DNA of 64,000 bases from Gnetum montanum (Eukaryota > Streptophyta > Gnetopsida > Gnetales > Gnetaceae). Of this stretch, positions 10,561-21,010 are shown piece by piece (the first letter of the stretch is position 1; each line of letters begins with the position of its first letter). The notes under the pieces are model-generated. The model ran no database searches, was not told the origin of the DNA, and worked only from the letters and a program-made list of their open reading frames with translations. The position numbers and the translations under genes were made by a program. The stretch spans positions 2,627-66,626 of the forward strand of contig MNCI01029622.1 in assembly GCA_015680685.1 (NCBI GenBank), in the 5' to 3' direction.

Positions 10561-11764
10561 ACCCCCATGTGGATTGACATCTGCTTAGAGAGATGCAATG
10601 TGTAGGTGTGCATGGCAATACGTGCTCATGGGAAGTGACGCCCTGTGCCAATGTTCCTACGAAAGTATATTGCTAGAATGCATGGGTGGGGAGCAGGTGA
10701 AGAAGGTAGTTAATGAAGTGCATGAGGGGCTTTGCGGTGGACACATAGAACCTAGGGCTATCGCTATGAAAATCAGATGCCTAGGGTACTACTAGTCCCA
10801 CATCGAGCATGACTACCTATCAAAAGTCAAGATGTGTGACACGCGCCAAAGATATGCAAATCTCATACATGTAGCACCCACAAACCTACATTCAACACAA
10901 ATCACATGACCCTTCCAACGATGGGGACTAGACCTCATAGGGCCTATCACACCTAGGTCCTCCATGGGGCATAGTTTCATTGTCACTAACACTGAGTATT
11001 TTACCAAGTGGATGGAAGCTATTCCCCTGAGGAAGACAACATCTCAACAAATCTACCATTTCATCCTAGACAACATAGTAACCATGTTCGAAATTCCAAT
11101 GACCATTGTGATAGACAATGGGCCACAATTCAGTAGTATAGAAATCCAAACCTTTTGTAAAAATATAGGCATTAAATAATCATTTTCCTCCCCTTATTAT
11201 CTGCAGGCTAACGGGTAGGTGAAGGCTACAAATAAGTCCATCATCAACTTGCTAAAGCAGATGCTCAACAACAGCAAGAGATGGTGGCATGAGCAAATCC
11301 TCTACACCCTATGGGCCTACTGAACGACGTGTCGAATAACAATAAGCAAGACTCCTTACAACCTTGTTTATGGATCTAAAACTATGTTTCCTCTTGAGTT
11401 GCAGGTACCCTCACTTCGGATGATCCTATCTGACATTGTGACTGAAGCCCAGAACAACAAGTCGCGGATCGTAGATCTCGACTCAATAGATGAGGAGCGT
11501 GCGCAGACGCTGAGATGCATCGAGCACTACCAAAGCAAGCAGTAGCAGAAGCATCATGTAGACCCAGACTGACATCTAGTCTAGAAGGGAGACCTCATCC
11601 TCAAGGCCGTCCCAGAGCATGTGAGCAAATTCTCAGCCAACTGGGAAGGCCCTTACGTGGTCACCAAAGCCTTCGAAAATGGAGCCTTCAAGATGGCAGA
11701 CATGGATGGCAATGAGTTCACCAACCTGGTGAATCACTCGTACCTCAACCCATTCTATGTCTGA
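10561..11764 (+). pseudogene. int: Integrase, element A, catalytic Glu position reads Lys
   Basis: The H2C2 region is recognisable (GLCGGHIEPRA, RCLGYY then a stop at the expected Trp). The core keeps two aspartates: WGLDLIGP and VIDNGPQF. The third catalytic residue, Glu in C (GQAEVTNK), is AAG Lys at 11222-11224 in the same frame. The C-terminal GPY/F-type tail runs to NPFYV and TGA at 11762. No chromodomain follows. Stops occur at about 10794, 10907, 11177, 11216 and 11322. Confidence 0.88.
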
Positions 11765-11779
11765 GGTGCAACGATGACC

Positions 11780-12015
11780 ACCACTATCTACTACAATGTT
11801 AAACTGGCAACATCACCAAGCAACGTCTGCAACAACATTAAACTAGTGGCATCAAGCACCGTCAGCTACGACGTTAAACTAGCGACAACAGCAAGTGATG
11901 TTTGCTACGATATTAAACGGGCATGTACAATCTGTTGGGACCTTAAACTAGCACAGTGGTCCGTTGGGATCCTAAACTATCACACAGTCTACCAGGACCT
12001 TAAACTAGGTTCACG
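11780..12015 (+). repeat. Hairpin array 3, element A
   Basis: About seven units directly follow the integrase stop. The clearest (11860-11883) is CGTC, loop AGCTAC, GACG, then TTAAACTAGC. Others have drifted stems (for example ATCTGTTGGGACC followed by TTAAACTAGC). Confidence 0.8.
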
Positions 12016-13053
12016 TCACATCCTCAGCATGCATCAACACCAAATACACATCAAACGAGCGGGCACGATGCCTACACGTGGGTGGGTCGTTGCAGCTCTA
12101 GAACGTAGTTCATGACACAATGGGAATGTGGCCTAGAACACATGTAGTGTTTCCACCCTTAGCATTATGCTAACCCTCCGAAGATATCGTAGGACATTAC
12201 ACTGGCCCTCTAGACCTACTGTCACCATGGCCCCTTGCCCTAACGGTAGCTCCTCGGCCAGTGCCTACAACTGGAGTTCTGGCAGTATTGTGGGCCAGCC
12301 ACAATATTGTTTTCCTTTGGCCCCCTGCCAATGACATTTGGCTATGTGGTACCTAACCCCATAGCTAAAGTGGAAATGCATGCCCCTGGCAAGGATTCTA
12401 GTGCATCTGCACTCATAGCTACACCTCCAAGGCCGGTTCCTCCACGCCGATGCTGCCAAGGCCATTGCTGGCCTTCCTACTTTGGATATCATACACCAGC
12501 AATGATGTTCAAAAGCTACAACAACACCAATAGCCAACATGACCTTTACCCCTGAGGACATGGCTTATAATAGCAGCAAATGCTACAGTGCCGCGAAGTG
12601 AGTGCCTTGACTAGCTTAGCTACTATAGAGTGCAAACTTCCATGGCACGTGTAACACAGCTCATCGCCTAGGAAACACCAGTGCAAGTTCCATGACATGC
12701 ATAACAAAGCTCGTTGCATGGAACACATCTATAGGTAGGTTGAATCCCTACACAGATGTAACACAACTCATCCTGGGAAAAACACCTATCCTACGGGAAG
12801 TCGGAGGACAGCTAAAGCAAAGGTGAAAATGCATGACTCCCTCAAAGCACTCTGACAAGGGATTCAGCTAAACCTTGCCCTTACCCTTCTCATGTGTCTC
12901 CTTTCTCCCTACTTTGCCTCTCCACTCCAATGCAACACTCTCAAGTGTAGTCAAGCAACGTCTCGACACTCACCAAGAGACAACCTTAGCATTTTTTCGG
13001 CTACGGTGTTTCGTATTCTTTGTCAACATCTATCAAACCTATTCTCTAGACGT
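12016..13053 (+). other. 3' noncoding region, element A
   Basis: No gene is seen. The short phrase GTAACACA(A/G)CTCATC recurs at about 12650 and 12760 and also in D (about 58105), so the region is shared family sequence. Confidence 0.6.
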
Positions 13054-13070
13054 TGACAAAGAGGGGTCAA
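13054..13070 (+). other. Polypurine tract, element A
   Basis: GACAAAGAGGGGTCAA ends directly before the LTR start TGAAACACC. D (AAAGAGGGGCCAG) and C (minus strand, AAAGAGGGGCCAA) have the same tract. It primes plus-strand DNA synthesis. Confidence 0.85.
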
Positions 13071-14712
13071 TGAAACACCCCAAAAATGCAAGGTCATCCT
13101 TGCTTCACCAGGCATAGTACTTCGCATAGTGTTATGGTGGTTCTTCGGGAGGAGAATGCTCTGAGTTCAAGCTAACCAGTTTGGCAAATTTTCTACTTTG
13201 GGCGTGAACAAGCTCTATGGATCACCCTTCTTGTCCACCCAAGTAGTCTGCCCAGTTGACAGCATACTCAAAAATGACACACAAAATTGGCAAGAGCATT
13301 CTGGATGCACAAAAAATAGTTCAGCAAGTTTTCTAAGGCACAAAGTCTACTACACTCTGCTATTCCCCGCTATGTAGCGTAGCAAGCTTCAGAGAACATT
13401 TGCAAAGTGAAGTATCATGCTACGCTATGCTCCACAGCATAGCGTAGCATAACAAAAACTACACAGGTAGTCTCATCACCCAACTTCAAATCCTTCACAT
13501 GTCCCTTTCCGTTAGGAAGCAGCAGATCGTATTTGTTGGTACGCTACACTGAGCTACATGGCACAACAAGGTGTAGCAATTCTGTGGAAGAGATAGAATG
13601 CAGCTCAAAGGGAAGGCCAGTAGAGTTGCAAGTTCCGCAGTGTAGGAAGTAAGGTTTGCAAATTGGCCAATTTTTTTGGGACTAAGGCTAGACGCTACGC
13701 TACATAGCATAGCATAGCATAGCAAGCATGTAGCATATGTGTAGTGAAAAGTAGGACAACATGCTATGCTACGTTGAGCATGCTACGCTATGACGCATGG
13801 CAAAGCATGTGAGTGGTTGTGCGACATCAATGCACTTCACCTAATTGAACCGTTGGTACATGTCTCCAAACGTTGATGGTGCAATTACAGCATGGCAGGC
13901 TCACAGTTGCGGCATTGCAAACTCACAATCACAACGGTCATGAACGTCCAATGGTCATATTGGCACATGCAACACAAGCAAGTCAACAAAGTCCTAGGTC
14001 ACATGGCATCCAAACTGCCCCTTTCACATGCCCTTGGTCCTATAAATACCCTGACAAGAAACACTCAAAGTGCTCTGTCTGGTTCCAGTGGAATTCCATT
14101 TAGTTCAAAATTTTTGCCAAGTGTCCCATTTCTCTTCTACTTGGTGAATCAAGTTCTCCTCCTACCACATTGCAGCATCCAGCATTGTAAGCTTTCTATT
14201 TGACACTGCAACTAGTTAGCATTTCTAGCTAACATTCCATTCTGTCCCCCTTCTACCACCTTGGTAGAATCCACGCATTATCAACACTTAAGTCTGTGCC
14301 CAAGCACACAACCTGCATTACTCGACACGTCCTGGTTACTCTCAGGATCTCTGCACCCTATCATGCTGTGCAACCGACTGTATCCACCCTAATAGAGCAA
14401 ACTTGTAGCTTTGGAACAGTGCCTTTTTCTAACTATATTTTATTTTTTTTCTTGCTTATTTATATGTGTTGCATTTATTTTTGTTTTATTTACTTTCAAG
14501 CATTACTTCACATTTTCACCCCATTTTCAAATTATATGTTGCAAAAGGCTATATAGATGTCGATTAAGTCCCTGTTTGATTGACAAGACCATTCAAGGCA
14601 CCCCGTATCCACACACATACCCAGCACAGCCCTCCCGTAGGTACAGGGTCAGAAGTATCGCGCTCGTTGACCCCTCAGTGTTTTCCAGCCGTCGACATTT
14701 TTGGTTGTTACA
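13071..14712 (+). repeat. 3' LTR of element A
   Basis: The LTR is 1642 bp, from TGAAACACCCC to GTTGTTACA. The start is fixed by the polypurine tract and the end by the switch to B sequence. It contains several inverted clusters of TGCTACGCTATG and its complement (13353-13385, 13417-13450, 13690-13722, 13760-13795). A TATA-like TATAAATAC lies at 14040-14048. The conserved end block (TCCCTGTTTGATTGAC at 14569-14584) is shared with B and D. Confidence 0.88.
13417..13450. repeat. Perfect 15-bp inverted repeat in A's LTR
   Basis: ATGCTACGCTATGCT, then the 4-nt loop CCAC, then the exact complement AGCATAGCGTAGCAT. It is the cleanest of the LTR palindromes. Confidence 0.85.
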
Positions 14713-15330
14713 GGTATTATCTCCCATTAGCACATACTACTGAGCATGCTTACGAATTACATCTCTCTAGGAAAATGTCAATCCGCTTGGGGGTTTGCCA
14801 TGTTGCAGGTAGGTTTTAATGTTGGCGTACCACTCTTGGGTGTCCACAGCACTAACAAAGGCTACATGTACCACCTAAGTGATAGGCTCTGTACACTCAG
14901 TAATCGAAGCTAGCAAATTTATGAACAGGTGTGATGATACATTTAACGCTAGGGTGACTAGGCATCTGCTATAGTGTTTTCGTTGAACGACACGTGTTGA
15001 ACATTCGTTGTTGCAAACTGTTTGAGTAAGCTTTTTGCTAGGTCGTAATAGGGCTACAAGTGTGTAGCCTTGCAAGCATAGACCTTGGTGATTTGATTCA
15101 CAACAAGTTGTGAATCACCGTGAATCACAAGGTGTTGTATGCTTAATGCTTGGGCTACTAAGAGGCCCCTGAGTAACCCTTCGTACTTTTCCACGTTGCT
15201 TGTAGAAGGGAACGCAAAAAAATAAGCAAAATGTTGCATTTCCCCAGAGGGAAATGTAATGATAGTAGCTACACTACCCCCTTACATGGTCGAGGCACCA
15301 TTGAAATGCAAAGTAGCTTCAAGATGCAAC
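14713..15330 (-). pseudogene. aRH domain of element B, cut by insertion of A
   Basis: Blocks read on the minus strand: FNGAST, VEKYEGLLRGLLVAQ, HGDSQLVVNQITKVYACKA. The sequence continues through the counterpart of A's EWYADIKAYL and into the H2C2 lead, where A interrupts it at 14713. Stops and frame changes are present, so it is not functional. Confidence 0.83.
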
Positions 15331-17061
15331 AAGACGGCATTGATAGTGCTAACGTGCTTGTCAGGGAATTTGGGATCTATGATTGTCTGATCGTCGACGG
15401 GTAAGGTTGTAAGTTGCATAGCTATAGCTTGACCCTTCATCAATGATTGGCTGATATAATGTAAGTCGAATTCTACTGTTATGGCTTTCCACCAGGCTAT
15501 CCTACTACTTTCATACAGGTTATTTGTGATGGCTCAAAGTACATTGCTCTTGCAGATAATGTTAACTTTACTACGAAACAGGTAATGCCTCCACTTCTTT
15601 AACATAAATACTAAGGCAAGGAAATCTCTCTCTACCTCATTGTATTTTGTCTCATATGCTATCAATGCATGACTTAGGTAGTACACTGGAATTTTAGAGC
15701 TATCATCTCATCTCTGACACAACAGTGTCACGATAGACATGTCTGAGGTGGTAAGGTAGATGAAGAAAGGCTTATCCCTCTATGGTGGATACATAGTCGA
15801 GAGGTATAAAAGCTCTTTCTTCATATCATCAAAGGCTTATTGGCATTGTGTCGTCCATTCAAAGTTAACCCCCTTCTTCAGTAGATGTTGCATGGGGTGT
15901 AACTTGTAAGTCAACTTTTCTATAAACCTTCTGATAAACTATACTCTACCTTGTAACCTGTGCAATTCCTTAAGATTTGTAGGTGACGCCAAGTTAACGA
16001 TGGCCTTGACTTTGTCAAGTTCCACTCGTATTCCAGCCTCCAATACTACAAACCCTAACATGCATCTAGTTCTCACCCCGAAGACATACTTTATTGGGTT
16101 AAGGCATAAATCGTGCATTTGGCAACGCTTGAGGACTACACCTAGATCGTTGGGATGACCAACGGCTTTTTTAGATTTCACTGCTATGTCATCCACGTAG
16201 TTGTTTAGCATTTCTAACATGTAGTCATTAAATTTGTATGTCATGGCTTGCTAGTAGGTTGCTTCGGCATTTTTGAGTCCAAAGGACATCATAGTATAAC
16301 AAAAAGTCCCTCATGGGGTCATGAAGGTTGTTGCTAACTGATGCTCTAGGTTGATGTGAATTTGGTTGTAGCCAGAGAAACCATCCATGAAGGATAACAG
16401 AGCATGACTAGCCATAGTGTCAATGAGTTGATCAATACTCGGTAATGGGAAGTCATCCTTGATCGTGGCTTTGTTCAAATCCCAGAAGTCTATACAGATA
16501 CATATCCCTCCCATTTTCTTAGAAACTATGACGATGTTTGACACCCATTCTGAGTAATCAATTTCTTGGATGAAACCAACCTGATAGAGCTTGGTGATTT
16601 CATCCCGTACGGCTAGTGCAATCTTTGGTTTAACCTTGCGAGCCTTCTGCTTAACTGCTTTCATCTACGAATCTAATACAATGTTGTGTTGTATAAGCCT
16701 TGGGTCTAAACCTGACATGCCATTGTAAGACCATGTGAATACTTCAATGTTGTTCTATAATACCCTAGCTACATCTTTTTGCATGTGCGAATCTAGGAGG
16801 GAGCTAAGTTTTAATGTTTTTATCTCCCCCCTTGGATGTGGTCACAGGCGTCTCAATGAGAGGTTCCTCAGTTACATCCCTGGCCTCTAAATCTAGGGCT
16901 TTGAGTAGACTTTCAGGCCAGTCTAAGCATTTTTCTAAGGATGCTCTAATGCTATTTGCAGATGATCCCCAGTCTATTGACTTAGGGTCTAGTTGTCTTG
17001 CAAGCTCACCGTATGGACCTGTTAAGGCTAGAGGTGAAGAAAGATCATGGTGCGTTGCCAT
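15331..17061 (-). pseudogene. pol: Reverse transcriptase and RNase H, element B
   Basis: The start is ATG 17061 (MATHHDLSSPLALTGPYGEL), 12 nt inside a conserved splice acceptor. Motifs: IDFWDLNKATIKDDFPLPSID, LLSFMDGFSGYNQI, then NNYVDDIAVKSKKA with the catalytic YVDD. The RNase H part lies at about 15480-15900. Frame breaks occur near 16670-16800 and 16250-16310, among others. The leader SIDWGSSANSIRASLEKCLDW is the best preserved of the four and defines the start of the pol frame in this family. Confidence 0.88.
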
Positions 17062-17085
17062 TCTTGCTTAACCTACCAAAATGAG
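17060..17085 (-). promoter_or_regulatory. Conserved 3' splice site before RT, element B
   Basis: On the minus strand TTTTGGTAG (AG at 17074-17073) is followed by GTTAAGCAAGA and the ATG at 17061. It matches the site in A almost base for base. Confidence 0.65.
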
Positions 17086-17204
17086 ATAAATGCCTAGTCA
17101 AGGGATACCTATTTGTAGCAACTGTGCATAGTAAGCATTTGTAAAGTAGCAATGAGATGTGAACAGTTGAATTAACTATAAAAATATGACATGGAATTTG
17201 TAAC

Positions 17205-17575
17205 CTACCAGTTTAAAGTCATAGTAGACTACCTGGGTGCAAAAACATAAAAATTCTAGTTTAAGGTCTTTGTGGACCGCTGATGAGTTAAATTTGAAGT
17301 ATTAGTTTAAGGTCTTTGTGGACCGCTAACAGGCTACTTAGCAAAACTATGAAGTATTACTTTAAGGTCTTTGCAAAACGCTAATGAGATCGAAGCTATG
17401 TATTAGAACTGCTAGTTTAAGGTCTTTATGGACCATTAACGAGATTGAAGCTGTGGGTTAGAATTTGCTAGTTTAAGGTCTTTGCGAACCATCTGAATGC
17501 AAAAGTTCAAAGCTGCTAGATTAAGGTCTTTGCGGACTGTCTCCTTAGTTATTTTTGTAAAGGCCAACGGCTAGT
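17205..17575 (-). repeat. Hairpin array 2, element B
   Basis: Six or seven units of about 55-60 bp. On the minus strand: GGTC, loop CACAAA, GACC, then TTAAACTAG. Several keep a perfect GGTC/GACC stem. Confidence 0.82.
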
Positions 17576-17718
17576 TTAGAGTGGGTCAAATTTTTTGGTT
17601 GGGCCCACTTGCCATAATGCAAAAGTGCTGCTACACTATGGGGGAGTGGTACGTTGTACTGGGCATCGCACATTAATTGGGGAGAGAAAATGGTAGGTTT
17701 CTTTTCATCATTTTCAGC

Positions 17719-17726
17719 TATAAATA
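17719..17726 (+). promoter_or_regulatory. TATA box of B's antisense gene
   Basis: TATAAATA lies 134 bp before the ATG at 17860, just outside array 2. This is the same position as in A, C and D. Confidence 0.6.
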
Positions 17727-17859
17727 AGGATTTACCCCGATAAACTTGTCATTTTCACTGTAACAGTGCAAAGCTTCCATTCAGAGCGTAGAGTGATTGT
17801 GCTATCCAAGAGCAAGGCGATTCAGCGTAGTGAGTAAGAAAGAACTGGCAACTGAAACG

Positions 17860-19937
17860 ATGGCTCCCAGGAAAGAACGCAAATACCTAGCACTCGCCAA
17901 GGTGGATGAAGTGAAGGAGACCCTAGGACATGTATCGTAGGCATGCATCCTAGTGCAAGAGGAGACCCCATCAACTCAGTAAGTTGTTATGCTCCTTTGT
18001 TTTTCTATGTTTGTTTCTTCACTAGTTTGGTTAATGCTTGCTACATTGTGCTACGCTAGGTGGCGTAGCATAGCGTAGTGTCAATTTTAAATTACAATGC
18101 TAAGCCTAATGCAAACTTGCTTTATTGCTAGAGGAAGAAGAAGAAGAAGAAGGCGATGAAGAGACCTCAGTCCCCAAAATAGGGGCAACTAATAAAGATG
18201 TAGGGGCCCCAACCATAGAGGAAAGGGCCCTGGTCAAGAGAGAATGGACCTCTACCACAAAGGAAGTGGCTTTTGTCAACAAAGAAAATACCCCTGCTGA
18301 GGGGGATGTTTTAGTCGATGAGGAGGATTCCCCCATTGATGAGGAGGATGTTGGTGCCTTACAAAGAAAGGCTCCAGCGAATAAAGAGGAAGCTCATGTC
18401 AATGAGGAAGGAACCTCTACGGATGATCCTTTTGCTGAGTTCAATTCAATGTTGGATGAACAGATGAACGCAGAGGGTGCTGCCATAGTTTTAAGCCAAC
18501 AAGGAGGGGATCTACAGCTAGAACCTAGTGAGTTTGACTATATTTTCGACAATATGTCGATGGGCAAGCCCTTGCTATCATCCCTAAGGGTTTGCTGGGT
18601 AGGAGCCTTTGCACTGTCATTTAAGTTTCTCATCGGCTTCATTGTAGTCCATCTCGGTCATGAATGACGCATTTGGTTATATGGCAGACACCACCGCTAA
18701 CATTGCAAGACCTTCCCTAATTTGGCTGGAACCATGGACCAAGACCCCTGACAAGCTTACATTCATGCAGGGGGTTGTCGATGACATGATTGGCCGTCTT
18801 AAATAGGTCGATCCGGAAGTGGGTAAGTAAAGTGACTACACTAGGCTTTTAGCTTGCTACGCTAGTTTTATTGAATTGCCAAACTATGCTACGCTACTAT
18901 GACTAATGCGCTTTCATGTGTGATAATAGCCTCTCACCTCAAGTGGGACCTAAAATGAGCAATGAAGGTGGATGTCGTGCCTACATTCACACCTAAAGTA
19001 ACCAAGGTACCTCGTTGTGTATATGATGAGCCTAGCAAATGTGCGTTGCACTCAGCATGCTCCCTATGGAAGTGTAGGCATGTGAACGAAGACTTCTGGA
19101 AATAGGTCCATAGGCAAGAGAGGGAGATAGCCAATCTAACCGCTGAGGTGGAAGACCTCCATTCCAGGAATGAGTTCCTCTTGGCCCATGATAACAATGA
19201 TGATAATTAGTGCACAGCTGTCCTAGATTACGTGAGATATTGGACAGTTGTGCGACTCAATAACCAGGCCACTCGGAAGATAATAGAGCAGTGAATGCAG
19301 ATGGAGCTATTGGCTTAGAAGAACCAAGACTAGAAAGATTATAACACTAGAGTTTATGAATGGGGGTAGTCCCAGAAAAATCATAAGCACATGTATAAAC
19401 TGGAACATGCCACATATCGCAAACAATATCGAGATGCTTCAGTAAAGTTGTTTACTCATGAAGCATTCTTGGATGCTATTGGTGCTTCTAAGGCCTACAA
19501 CAAGTTTATGCAGCAAGTGATGGTCACTGAGTCACCTAAGCGAGAAGTGAACCTTCCCGTAGGTGAGATCTCCACTGCTTCCTTTCCTCCAGGACTGCCA
19601 AGATGGATGGCCATTGAAAAGGAGAAAGCTACCACAAACGTTAAACTAACTGATAGGCACTATGTAGATATCATGGAGGAGGAGGTCTGGCACCGCCTTA
19701 GGCTTGGACTGAACCACATACCCTTCGAGACAGATGTGGGGTCATCTCAGGTTAGTCACTTTCTGCGATGCAATAGTTTATGTTTTTCTAGCTTTTACGT
19801 GTAACTCTAGTTGACTAGTTTGTTTCTATGATGCAAGTTCTAGATGAAGAAGTAAGGGGCCCCTAGAGGGCGAAATTGATGATGCAGCAGAAGAAGGCGG
19901 TGCAGATGGAAACGATGAAGGGGAAGACGATGCATGA
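17860..19937 (+). pseudogene. Antisense gene of element B, exons 2-4 deleted
   Basis: The start ATG 17860 gives MAPRKERKYLALAKVDEVKET, homologous to A. A GTAAGT donor follows at about 17981. The next coding block (18125-18667) is already the acidic linker, beginning with a run of Glu and containing repeated short phrases such as KEE, VDEEDSP and APANKEEA. The FCP1-like and exon-4 domains found in A, C and D are absent: only about 140 bp separate the leader from the linker. The coiled-coil part lies at 18940-19756 (IANLTAEVEDLHSRNEFLL; DIMEEEVWHRLRLGLN). The acidic tail ends NDEGEDDA at 19937. Frameshifts and stops are present. Confidence 0.72.
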
Positions 19938-20094
19938 CTACAGGGCTCTTGATTTTTTTTATTTTTTGCAAAACTGTTGAAAACATTATTTAAGTGAAAT
20001 TTTGAATGAAAAAACGAATCTTGGCAAGATCGGTGTTATTTGTTTATGCATAATCTACGTGATTTGTTTTTATATTTTTTTTTTATGTGTCTTA

Positions 20095-20235
20095 GTTTTA
20101 TGCCATTTCAGGCCATGTGTAGTTTTAGGCCATTTTAGGCCATGGGCTGATGATATAGTTTTAGGCCATTTCGAGCCATGCATAGTTTTAGGCCATTTTG
20201 GGCCATGCGTAGTTTTAGGCCATTTCGAGCCATGG
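20095..20235 (-). repeat. Hairpin array 1, element B
   Basis: Four or five units; on the minus strand ATGGCC, a loop such as CAAAAT, GGCC, then TAAAACTA. It sits between the end of B's antisense gene and its protease. Confidence 0.8.
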
Positions 20236-20364
20236 TGTGAACAGAAGGTATGCTAATAGTTTATATAAAAGCTAATTGGTGTACCTAGCATAGATGGATG
20301 GATGCAAAACAAAAAGGCAATAAATGCACAAAGGATGCCAACTAGGCAGGAAGCAGTGAGGTTG

Positions 20365-21010
20365 CTACACTATGCGTAACTGCTTCTTGATCCATCGTGG
20401 ATTAAGTGAGGCATAAGGCTGAGATGCTCTACTAGGGCATTCATCTATATCGTTGTCCTCTACTTGGAAGGGCAACTTGGCCCACACATTTTCATTTTTT
20501 GAGCCAGCACATTAGGCCAGCTCCTTTGCTAAGCAGTGAGTGTTAACAGAGATAGGAGCCTCATTCTCAGAGGTGATAGCCTCTAAACCCTACTCCATGT
20601 TCATGTTATTTATAGCTTGAGTTGCTACCTCATCGCCATGGATTACCACCTCCCTACCTGCATAGGGTAGATGGATCTCCCGATGTATGGGCGAAGAGAC
20701 TACCCTAAGTTGTGCTAACCATGACCTCCCCAAGATCAGGTTAAACTTGAGCATCTCTTCCACCATGATGAATGTTGCATTCATGGGGAACTGGTCCCCT
20801 ACCACAAAGTCAATGTGGATTGTACCTTTCACCATGACCCATGCCCCGTTGAACGACTTTAAGCATGATGTTGTCATGGGTCTGATCTAGTCAACCAAAC
20901 CCAGCTTATCCACAATAGGGAATGGGATGACATTGGTAGCAGCCCCATCATCCATGTGTACCCTTCAGATCTTATGTTGACCAACCCAAATTGTGATGAA
21001 AAGAGGTGTT
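20365..21010 (-). pseudogene. pro: Aspartic protease domain, element B
   Basis: Read on the minus strand: VHMDDGAATNVIPFPIVDKLGL, then CLKSFNGAWVMVKGTIHIDF and FNLILGRSWLAQL. The frame ends QLRIV and TAG at 20365. A TAG interrupts just before the active site (about 20965). The Trp after GRS is kept here, unlike in A. Confidence 0.87.

Larger units (their letters stand above)
1..14712 (+). mobile_element. Element A: Tat-clade Ty3/gypsy retrotransposon, 5' end outside window
   Basis: This element holds, in order, gag, protease, array 1, an antisense gene, array 2, RT, RNase H, aRH, integrase, array 3, a polypurine tract and the 3' LTR. Its 5' LTR and primer site lie left of the window. The right edge is exact: the LTR ends TACA at 14712, and from 14713 the sequence is element B's coding sequence on the other strand, homologous base for base to A's own aRH/H2C2 junction near 10550-10640. 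A is therefore inserted in B. The candidate 5-bp target duplication is GGTAT (14713-14717); its partner lies outside. The coding frames carry many stops, so the copy is not autonomous. Confidence 0.9.

Noticed and set aside
17205-17575. Regularly spaced direct repeats that could suggest a CRISPR array
   Set aside because: Units are degenerate, spacing is uneven, the same motif recurs at fixed places in four eukaryotic retrotransposons, and no cas genes are present.
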